DNA of 64,000 bases from Rhabditoides inermis (Eukaryota; Nematoda; Chromadorea; Rhabditida; Rhabditidae), in the NCBI GenBank assembly GCA_963966185.1, contig CAWZYM010000316.1, positions 62,001-126,000 of the forward strand. Direction: 5' to 3'. This document shows positions 50,698 through 61,600 of the stretch, one piece after another. Made by a program: the position numbers and the translations under genes. Every line of letters starts with the position of its first letter. The first letter of the stretch is position 1. Under the pieces are notes generated by a model. The model was given only the letters and a program-made list of their open reading frames with translations, searched no databases and was not told the origin of the DNA.

Positions 50698-50782
50698 CTA
50701 ACAATATCATAAATCAGTAAGAGCGTCGAAAACAGCTGATCAGCAGATCGATGATCGGAGCAGCGACTGAGACTAGTCTTAA

Positions 50783-51164
50783 AGGAACAGTGGCGACTTG
50801 TTTTTGACTTTGAGTATTATTAAAAATCATATTATCCTAACACAATTGTATTTTTTTGCGAAAGAACGACGATTTTGCGTTACTTTCGAATCTGCATTGG
50901 CAAAAATGCAGCTGAAAATTTGAGTTCAAAATTGGTCCCATCACGATTAGCCTACCGCTCAAAGCTTCAATATTGCAAAAAATAGGTTCGGAGACATACG
51001 CGCAAATGATCGAATGCCTTTCACTTGCTTCATGGATCAGTGCGTGTGCGCTGCGTTGTGGCACCGAGCTCGCTGGTTCGATTCCCGTTCGCGCCAAATG
51101 TTTTGCGCGTGTGAAAATGAGGAGTTGTGGAAGATTGTGGCAGAAATAAGTCGCCACTGTTCCT
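50783..51164. mobile_element. TTAA-flanked MITE containing a tRNA-like segment
   Basis: 382 bp with TTAA at 50779-50782 and 51165-51168 and TIRs AGGAACAGTGGCGACTT / AAGTCGCCACTGTTCCT. Inside, at about 51022-51090, ATGGATCAGTGCGTGTGCGC and GCTGGTTCGATTCCC resemble A and B boxes. Non-coding. It lies 80 bp outside the LTR element. Confidence 0.85.
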
Positions 51165-51168
51165 TTAA

Positions 51169-52606
51169 GCCCCGCACATTAAAAATGCTTCCGCCGCGTC
51201 ATTCCAAGGCAGACCGTCGGTAAATTGGAATCGGATCAAGGAATTGCGACCGATTATGCTAATTTCTCGAAATTGAAAATTGTTTGGAAGGTACAAATAA
51301 TTTGGACGGAATCCGTACTAAATAAAAGGTTTGAGACCTAGCGAATGCGCAACAATCGCAACAATCGTTGAGAAACAATCGCTCAGAAAAAAAGATTCTC
51401 TGTAACTTCTTATTAGGAGTGGACAGCTGAATTTATTTACTATGTTTTAGATTTACAGCACTGACGGCAGATATGGGATGTGTAAGCACCACTGGTAGAA
51501 TTCGTTCACTCCGCGGGTGTCTCTGTGTCCCGACTACTCGAGTCTCTCTGTGTGCCTCTTTCTTTCTGCCAACCAATCGATATCGAATCGATAATCACTC
51601 TCTATCCAATGCCACTTCCGGCAACGAATCGATCGCAGTCGACTGCCACTAGCTCACACCGACTCACACGACACTCGCGTACTCCCAACTCGCTCTGCGA
51701 GTTGCCTGTACGCACCGATTGCCGATCACCTCACCAGAGCGTTGCCCCCGACCCGCAATGCGCGTCGCCCGCAACTGCTCTCCTCACTCAACACTAGACA
51801 CTACTCCCGATTCGCTCTGCGAATCGCCTGTAGCTGTCCCACACACACGCGCGCAAACTTACCCGATGACACTGTCACCACACGCACGTAGCACGCCCAG
51901 TCCAATTGAGCGGCCTCGCCCGATCACAGTCACTTGGACGACTGGCTGGGCACGCAGTGGGCGGGGCGGATCCGTTTACCCTCAGCCCTCCACGGACACT
52001 TCCTAGATCCACGCGGCGCCACGCAAATCTCACAGCCTAACTAAACCTGTTGTACACCGAAGATGACCGCGACGATTTAATAAGAGGAATATGACAAAAG
52101 AACTGGCGACCGTGCACTGACCACAATTCTACCAAGTCACTTACTCAAGTTCCACCAAGCCAAGTTCCCACAATGTAAATCAACCCCAACCAGAGAGAGA
52201 AGAGAGACAAAGAGGGAAGGGTGAGGTGAGACCAAATGCAATCAAACGCGAACACGGTATAAACAATAATGTTTATTAGACAAACACAATAACACCAAAA
52301 CAACCAAAACTCGAGCTCTCCACCACGAACTAGAGAAATCACGTGAGCCACCGGAAGTGACTCGCCCTCGCGATACTCAGTCACGTTATGCCGCACCACA
52401 CTACCACTACACAACACTATACACTAGCGCCTCACCTCGCGCTCTCTCACTTGGAACCACTCACGACGCTACAGATGAACTGTACACTGAGTATGTGTGA
52501 AAAGAAGTATTCGGACAAAATGCTTGGATCTCGACACAACGAATATCAATGAGATCAGGAATATTCGAGAAGCTCATCTCCATGTTTCTACTAGTTCTTT
52601 CTTCCT
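51169..52606. other. Spacer upstream of the LTR element
   Basis: Between the MITE and the 3' end of Kelch copy C. C-rich stretches at 51.5-52.4 kb give long open frames without codon periodicity or a recognised family. No RNA gene or clear repeat seen. Confidence 0.5.
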
Positions 52607-55600
52607 TCACTCTTCCTCGAAACGAAGCATCTCCACGGTGGGCGTATGATAGCCGCCAATAGCGTACAGTACCTGTGACAATAGATTTGTTGTATTAAAC
52701 AACAAGCAATTGAATGATTTACTTATATTTCGATCTCTTTTCTCTATTCTACTTCTATTACGTTCCTACTCCCTCCACTCACATTGTCGAGAACAGCGAC
52801 TCCGCAGTCGCAGCGCGCACGTTTGAGAGACGGCAGCTGCTTCCACTCGCCATCAACCAGCATCTAGATAGGGTCCGTTCTTTCGTTCACTTTGCTTCGA
52901 CTTATAGCACCTGAACATGCTGTTGATTCTGAACTCCGTTGTATCCACCGGCGATCACGATTGGACCATCACACACCGTCGCGCCCAGGTAACCACGAAC
53001 CTGTAAGATATATCCTAATCCTAATTTATAGAAAACGCCCTGTCCGTCTGTCTGTAAGCGGTATACGCTAACTCCCACCTGATCGCCTATATACCCCAGT
53101 CGCCATCAGCGAGTGAAACGCGCCGAGTTTGCACTCTTTTCTGCGAGAGCACACAGCACCGAGTGCGGATTCGTTATTGTGCAAAGAATGCCGGTGTGGA
53201 TAAGAGTGAGCCGCCATCAAACATTACTAGTTATTTTATCACCGTGTAAACAAGTAAACAACAAATAAGTAGACAAAGGTAAAAATGCCAACTGCCATAT
53301 TCGGTCAAAAGTGGAAATGAGAACTGAGATTTACAGGAATAAATGGGGAATGTAAGTAGTGATTAGAAATCAACTTAGATATTAACTTGTGACGTTTACT
53401 ACTAGGAAAATTGTTTTCGAAATCTCACATTAGTATTAAAAGGTTGTGTGTGTTTGTGTTTGCAACTGACAGGGTTGATAAATAAGAAAACAAGTAGTAT
53501 TATCTGTTAAAAAAACTTGCGTAAAGATATTAAGTTTGTCTTGACCCAATTTAACAAAAGCGCATGCATAAAACGTTTACAAATACTAAAACAAACCTGC
53601 GCCTCTCTCTTTCCCCTTCTCTCTCTCTCTCTACTCTCTTCTCTCTCTCCTCTCTTCTCTCTCTCCGTCTTCTCTCTCTAGACGTATGACGTTATTCGTT
53701 TGTATTGTTATATTTCATCTGTTAGTGTCCACTGTCCGTTATGCGCAGGTTTGTGTTAGTATTTGTAAACGTTTTATGCATGCGCTTTTGTTGAATTAGG
53801 TCAAGACAAACTTAATATCTTTACGCAAGTACTTTTTAACAGATAATATATGTGCTTTTGTTAAATTTCATAGAAATTTCTTCTCTTTCTGATTCTTAAG
53901 CTCTGTCGTTAATTAGTACGCATAGAACTATCATGTGACACATTTTATGATGTGACGCACAATGTTGCGTGTATACGTAACTATATTTTTCTTGGTATTG
54001 TATAGAAACAATTCTAATCGACACTTCTCTGAATTTCGGTCGCCGTGGTGCGCGCCCTGCCCGCCTGCCGGGAGAGAGAGCTAGCCAGAGTGACGAGAAC
54101 CCAGAACAACGCAAACCCGGCGCGAATTAGACGCTGGCGGCGGCGAGACGAACTACACTCAAAGTGCTAGTTGAAGAACACGCGCAGAAAACGCGAGAGA
54201 GTACGCTTTCGGCAGAGAGTCAGCGTTACCGGACACGACATCCACCCACACGCTGGCCTCATGGGTGCGCGAGATCGCTCATAACTTCTTTCGGATAAAA
54301 GATACAAAGATGCCATCAATTAGTGATCTGGCCTACGGAACCGTGCGAATCTAACTAACATGAATTGGATGAGTTCACATTCCTGCTAACATGATTTTTG
54401 GTTATAGCTTCTTGAAAATTCTGGCGCGAGCCCTATTCTAAGCCAAAAGATCTAAGCCAAAAGAGAGGGCGCTGCGCGCCCTCTCTAATATATAAAGTTT
54501 CGCAATGATTGGTAAAATGATTCGCTCAATGGTTTCGACGTTAAAGTGGACAAAAATCCCAAATCATTGACTGAATTCCACACGAGTTATGATTTGATGG
54601 CAGGCTGACTGTAGCGAAAGCATTATAGCGAAATTCGTCAGCGGATCCGCACCCGTGACCTTTACAACTCGGTCATTGCTAATCCCCACATGCCCAGGAG
54701 GAGGGCCGGTAGGTGCGACGACGACTGTTCTACTAGAGAAACTACGTTTACAGTACTACGGCAAAATCTACACTAGGAATGGATGCATATGGAAGTGCGT
54801 CATGACTGTTAGATTAGGTTCGAACTCAGCTCAACATTTCTCGTTAAAAACATTTTTGAGCGAAATAGTTTTACAGTATACAACAAAAACCGCGTTGCGT
54901 GACGCGCCGCATCGCTCTCGCTCGAGCGAATCAGCTGTTCACGCGGTGTGTGGTTATTTTTTTCGTATTTATTGTTGATTGCGTCGTTTTGTTTGTTATT
55001 GTGACAATATCTATCTACAAAACGTTTTCATTATAGCATGTATAAGTGTGATTAGTGCGTGTGAGATTTCGAGAAACAAGTTTCGTTTCATTTTCGTTCG
55101 TTTGTATAACCTTTTAATTTTCTGGCTGAACTCGTACTATAATTTGTACTATATATATTTTTTGTTCAGACTACATGTCAAGTAAACGATTACCATATGT
55201 GCCTGGTGGTGCCCCAGCTACCGTGTCACGGGATGGTATCATTCGTCTTCCTGCGTCGACAGAACCTCGTTGGCGACGGGATAGACTACACGTCCTGTCC
55301 GCCGAAGAGCGTGCTCGTTTAGTACAGGAAGGCGTACACGCACAGGGAAGTGCTGGTGAGTCATCATTCATTTCGTTATTTTTAAATGCATCATTGTTTG
55401 CAGCTGCGACCGCTGACCAGTCGCATGTGGGCGAGCCTCCGAAGAAGTACTATCGCATGGTGAGCCACTAATGTCAATATGTGTGTTTGAACTGTGATTG
55501 AAGGCGCTGCCACCCGGAACACCACGTGCTGGAACGCGCGACAAGGGCACACAAGCGCACGACCTGACGCCGCCTACGAAGAAGCACAACACTGGATCGC

Positions 55601-58600
55601 AGACCAAATATCTGGATTTGAAGGCGAGTAAACCTTGTATAGTTGTATGGTGACAATTCTATTTATGAACCGTGGGTATGCCTTGTATTGTGTTTCCTAT
55701 GGTTCGGCCGTGGTATTCGCACAAAACGCTGAATACCCATGTAACATGTGGGGGCACAATACCAAGAAAGACAAAGGCATACACCTCAAATTTAAGGTTG
55801 CCGAACAGTAGAATTGTCACTGTACTAATTTACTGTTTAGCATGATGAAACAGGTATATATCAAGCAAGAGCAAGCAGTGATGTCCGGCAAGCAACGATT
55901 TCATCGTTTGTGTACGTTTCGCACGCACTTCCATCGCATGTAAAGGTGGGATTGTAGTCTCCGAGAATTTATTTGTGCTTTGCAGGAATTTATTTGTGCT
56001 TTGCACAAGAGACACAAACGGTACACTCGCGCGGAGAGGATTGCGAGGATTCTGAGGACGGTCTCTCCCCGCATTCGACACAGGATTCGGTATGTCGTGC
56101 ACCACCGTTTCTACAAGAAGTATCGGAGAGTGACTGTGCGTGCGCTCAAAGCGGAGGTGGAGAAGAGCCTGGAACAAGATGATGAGGTGGCGGACAAGTT
56201 CGAGGAGGAAGAGTGGACAGACGGAGACGAGGAGATGACCGATGAGCAGGCACAGAAGGCGGAGACCGCTGAGGACGATGTGGAGGAGCACGAGGAGCAC
56301 GGAACAGAGGAGGAGCAGGGAGCAGCTAAGGAGAAGGAGCAGAGAGCAGCTAAGGAGACCGAGAAAGGAGGTGGGTGAGAGGCGGGGGGAGGGGGGTTGG
56401 GAGATAATGACGTATTTTCAGATGGTGTGAAGAAGCCGTGGAAGATCTCTTTGTCGGACTTCCGCTACCTTCTACACGGGCTGAAGTTCAGGCACCAGCG
56501 CCTGACCGATAGGAACTCGGTGATATTCGCGTCGCCGGATCTGACGAGATGGAGGGCTGGCTACATCAGGGACATTCGTTCCATGAGAGCGGCAGGCTAC
56601 CTGCCTTTCTACATGGACGAAACCTGGAGTCACGCGGGAGCGACGCATCGAGTGGACTGGGTGGATCAGCTGACCCTGAAGAACCCGCTACAGAGCGTCA
56701 AGGACGGTTTCACCCATGGACCAGCTGCCGGGCCGGGTCGGGGAAAGAGGTGCATCCTCATCGGAGCCATCTCCGAGTTCGGCGCCCTCAAGGAGTCCTT
56801 CGACATCATCACTGCTGGACGTGAGTGCAGTAATCCAACAGTCCTCTTTAGGACTTCCAAAACGGCCCTCTTTAGGGCCACTGTTCTTTGGAACACTGAT
56901 TATGTGAAATAGACTAGAGAGAGAGAGGGGGGGGGAGAAGGGGGAGAGAGAGGGAGAGAGAGAGGGGGGGAGAGGGAGAGAGAGAGAGAGAGGGGGGGGG
57001 GGAGTGGGGGCATACAGTGGGTATTTTCAGACACAGACGAAGGCGACTACCACCAGTACATGAACCAACAGGGGTACATGCACTGGTTGGAGAAGAACGT
57101 GCCGCGCATGGTGGAGCTGGCGAAGAAGCATGGGAAGAAACCGGTGCTTGTCATTGACAATGCACCGTACCACAGTGAGAGGGTTGAGAAGGTACATTTT
57201 TACAATTCCTATTAAAACTACAGTTTTCTTGTAATCTACCGTATACCTATGAGTACGGTAGAATACCGTACCCCTCATTCAACACGAACTGATTAATTTT
57301 CAGATCTCATCGAGCAACAGTCGCCGTGCGGAGATGCTCGACTATCTCGAGAAGAACCGCATCCCGTACGACCCCGCCTTCACGGTCAAGCAGCTCTACA
57401 ACGACGTCATCCTGCCGTACTACGCGGAGATGGGAGGGCGCCTGCGGGTGGTGAGGTTTGTGGGGGACGAGTACTGCAGGGAGAAGGGTGTGACGGTGAT
57501 TCGGCTTCCACCGTATCACTGTCACCTCAATCCCATCGAGCTGTACTGGTCTCTCGTCAAGCGCACCATCCGCGACAAGGGCCACGCCAAGACGACCGTG
57601 GAGCAGGTCCGTGACCACGCCCTGGAGACGATCCAGGAGATCCCGGATGAGAAGGTGCGCAAGTTCGTGGAGCACGCGATCAAGGAGGAAGAGAAGCACA
57701 TCGAGCAGGAGGGGCTGGGCAAGGATGTGGATCGGAGTGCCGGAGGTTTCATCCACCTGGAGTCGGACGACGAGGACAGCGAGGAGGGAGAGGTGGACTC
57801 GGAGCCGGAGGAGGACAGGCCGGACACGGATCTGGAGTCGGACGAGGAGGAGGTGAGGAGGCTGGCACACAGTCTCGGCAAGGAGGTGGCGCAGCGGTAC
57901 TTCGATGGACGGACCCAAGACAACGTGAAGGAAGTGCACCCCGGACGCTTCGTCGGTGAGGCCACTGGATGCGCCGTGCAGCGAGGTGGGCGTGGCCGAG
58001 GTGGGCGTGGCCGAGGTGGGCGTGGCCGAGGAGGGCGTGGCTCCGGAGGTGGACGAGGTGGCAAGGTGAAGGTGGAGTCTGGAGACGTGGACCCGGACGT
58101 GCCGTCGTGCAGTGGTGTCTCTCCTGCTGCACCTTCTACCCTGCCGCTTCGCAGGAGCCAGCGCGCTCCCAAGCGCAAGACCGACACTGCATACAGGTAC
58201 GACTCTGACTCTGACTGAATGGTATTGATGTGACACTAGACGCACTATTGTTAATCTAAATTGACTTTGTTGTTATCTTTCCCCGGTGGTTATCGATTGA
58301 TATCGATTGATATCGATTGATTTAAGTTTGATTTGTTGATTGTTGTTGTTGCACGTACCTGTGTTTGGATTGTGTTCTGATAATAAATTCTTTATTGACA
58401 AGATTTGTTTACGTCAACGAAAAGTAAACAACAACAAACGTGACCTACTGCACTCATTTAGAAAAGGTGCGTCCGCGCGCAAAAAATCGATATCTTTCTT
58501 TGCCTCGCACTCTCTTGCTGTCTAACCTATTTCATTTCTTGCGCCTCTCTGCGCGAGGGAGTGGGAACTGGTGGGCGGCCCTACTCTACCAGAGACACCA

Positions 58601-61600
58601 ATAATGCAAACATTGTACATCAAGCTTGGAAAATCAAGAACTACTATCAATCCTAATTTATAGAAAACGGCCTGTCCGTCCGTCTGTCTGTCTGTGAGTG
58701 ACGACGCTTCGCCCAGCCGCAGCCAGCGTGTGATACGCGTCGGGATTCACTTTCACAGCGAGAGCATGTGATTGCGAAATCATCCCCACTGGGGATTACC
58801 CACAAAATCCAGGAGAAGGACTGGTTCGACTAGTTAAATAATCAAAACGATCGACCACGAACTACAAATACGGACCAAAGTTCCTTCGTACCTCTCCGAT
58901 CGGCTTTCCCGCATTCCAAGAATCTGTCTGAGGATCCCACACGTACACCTACAACGAACAAAGGTAAAGGCCCTTTTATACTCGCCGCACCGCACGGTGC
59001 GGCATGCGTTTCCCATTGTAAAGTGCAACCGCACGCCGCAATACGTCTCGCCGCATGGTGCGTGCGGCTGCGGCTGCGTTTTGCACCTTTCAGACTCGCC
59101 GCATCGAAAACGCATGCGTTTTGCGTTGTTACCTTGCCGCACGTGCGGTGCGGCGGAGTTTCTCAGCCAAATTCTGCCGCATGCCGCGTTGCGTTTCACG
59201 ATACCACGGCTCGATACAATGTTCGGCACAATAATAGGAGACTGGTGCAAAGATCCTACCGTAACCCAACCCTTGGCAAAGTGCCAAATCATAACAAAAC
59301 GAAAAATAGCCCCCCCCAATCCCCTAAGTTAACAAGTAACACCGGAATTTATAACATTTATCGCAAATAATACAACAACGCAAATGAGCAGTTTGGCGTT
59401 CTTGAACTTGGACTTGATCTTGAACTTGGATTTGATCTTGAACTTGGATTTGATCTTGAACTTGGGCTTGGTCTCGGACCTTTCATCAAGCAAGAAAGTG
59501 ACCTGAAAACATATATTAGATGAGAAGCATTGCATGAAACATACCTTTCTTTGGCGACGCAGAGAAGAGACATTGACGGCACATCTAAGATCAAATCACA
59601 ATCAAAGATAAGCACAGAGTGCTCGCATTCAAAAGCGAATCACAACCACACACAAAACACCGAATACATCAAAAAGTTTTATTACATTGAACTATTCAAA
59701 ATCATATAATCATCGAATAATGTAACAATCACAAATCACAATGCACAATACAAACCAACTCACCTACATAAGTCGTTGCTCTTGTTCTTCCGTTGATATC
59801 CAAAATCCCAGCATGACTGAAGATCTGAAACAAGGAATTGTAGATATAAAATAAAACAAAATTATGAGGAAAACTCGCGTAGGACATGCAAGTAAGGAAA
59901 ATTTCACACTTTCATATCAATACATCACATTTGCACACTCGGAATGCAACAAAATGACATGAAACTAAGTAAAAACAACGTACAGAAATACACATTCAAC
60001 AAAATAAGTCAAAAATAAGCAAAATCAAAACGAAACAAATAAAATCGTACACCTCAATGAAAATACGGAATGACGAATATTCGTCTAAAAATAATAACAG
60101 TAAAAATTTTCCCACCGCGAAAGAAATTGTTCCCCGCACGAATACACACCGCTCCTATCGGTCGTTTCAATAGGGCGTATCGAGCCGTGGATACGGCGAA
60201 GTAGTTTTTGCTGTTTTGCCGCATGCGTTTCAAACCGCAACCGCACCGCATTTGCGTTGCGTTTAGTCTGAAACGCGCTTAAGAGGCTAACGTGTCGCAT
60301 ACCTGGTTCTTGAAAGTATTATTCATCCGTCCTCCGACAGTCATCAGACGACCATCCGTTACGCAAAGTGCGAAACCATGAGACAGGCCAGGGGGGAACG
60401 CGCACAGACGAACAAATACAGATCCTAAATCAAAACAATGAACTACATGGTCATGGAGAAAAGAATATAAAATGTATTGTAAATGAAGGAATTGCATACC
60501 AGCATTATTCGTGTCGAATGTCTCGATGATCTTGGTACTCTTGTCTGCCACACAGATTCGGTCATCTAAGGAAGTAACGGCGACAATATCCCCACTGTAA
60601 GTGTTCATAAAACACACAAATACCAATGTTCGTACCTCTTTCTTTGAGCACTGTGCACGAGTGTCCACGTCTCCGATCCCTTCTCGAACTTGTACACATT
60701 GCGACTGGATTAGATTGAAAGAGTGTACGATTGAATCACTCACTTCCCAGAGACGACTCCGATCGCATACATGGAATTCGAGACAACACATAGCTTCCAG
60801 GTGGGACCAGTAGACGGAGGAGCGATCAGACGCCAGTTGCCTGTGAATGGAAATTTAAAGAACAGTGGCGCAATGCGCAAATCAGAATAGTTGGGTGGTA
60901 ATGCCCATTTCGAAATTCGTGCGAAAATACCACGCGCCAAGGTTGCCAGAGTGTGTTACAAATCTGCAAACAGAAATCGAACTGGTGGCCCTAAAAGTGG
61001 TAACGTAGAGTGGTAGTTTAGCCACTCTCATCCACTGCGCCACGCAAAACTCACTGGGTCATTGCTCGCAGAGGCCCTTATCCGAGACTGGTTTCTGTGC
61101 GAAAGCGATCGCATTATCTATCTGCAGAGCAGCCTCTCTATCCCACATCTCTATCGGAAAAGGAGCTCGGCAAGGGTGCCCCCTTTCACCTTACATCTTC
61201 AACAGCGTTCTCGCGAAGGTGTACAGGGCATTGGATTTCAAGTACAGCGGCGCCGGCTTCGACATCGACGGAAAGCAGCTGACACACCTCGCCTATGCGG
61301 ATGACGTGGCTGTCTTCGCGAAATCTGCGTCGGCAGCAGAAAGGATGCTCAAGGACATTGCCGAGGAAAGCAAGAAGTACGGACTGGAGGTGAACAGGAA
61401 GAAGACGATGGTGATGACGAACGCACACAAGACGGAGATTACCCTCGACGGAACGAGGATTGAATACGTGGACGAGTTCAACTACCTCGGGAGGTTGCTG
61501 AGCTGTCAGAAGAACGACGTGGACGAGATCACCCGCCGCATCCAGAGTGGCTGGGCCGCGTTCCAACGACACAAGTATTTCTTAACACTACGACGAGCTC

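Noticed and set aside
51525..52006. Pro/Ser/Thr-rich ORFs at 51.5-52.0 kb
   Set aside because: Composition-driven, overlapping in several frames, without splice or domain support.
57307..58245. 312-codon minus ORF opposite the transposase
   Set aside because: Antisense shadow of the last transposase exon; the plus frame has the DDE motifs and splices in frame.
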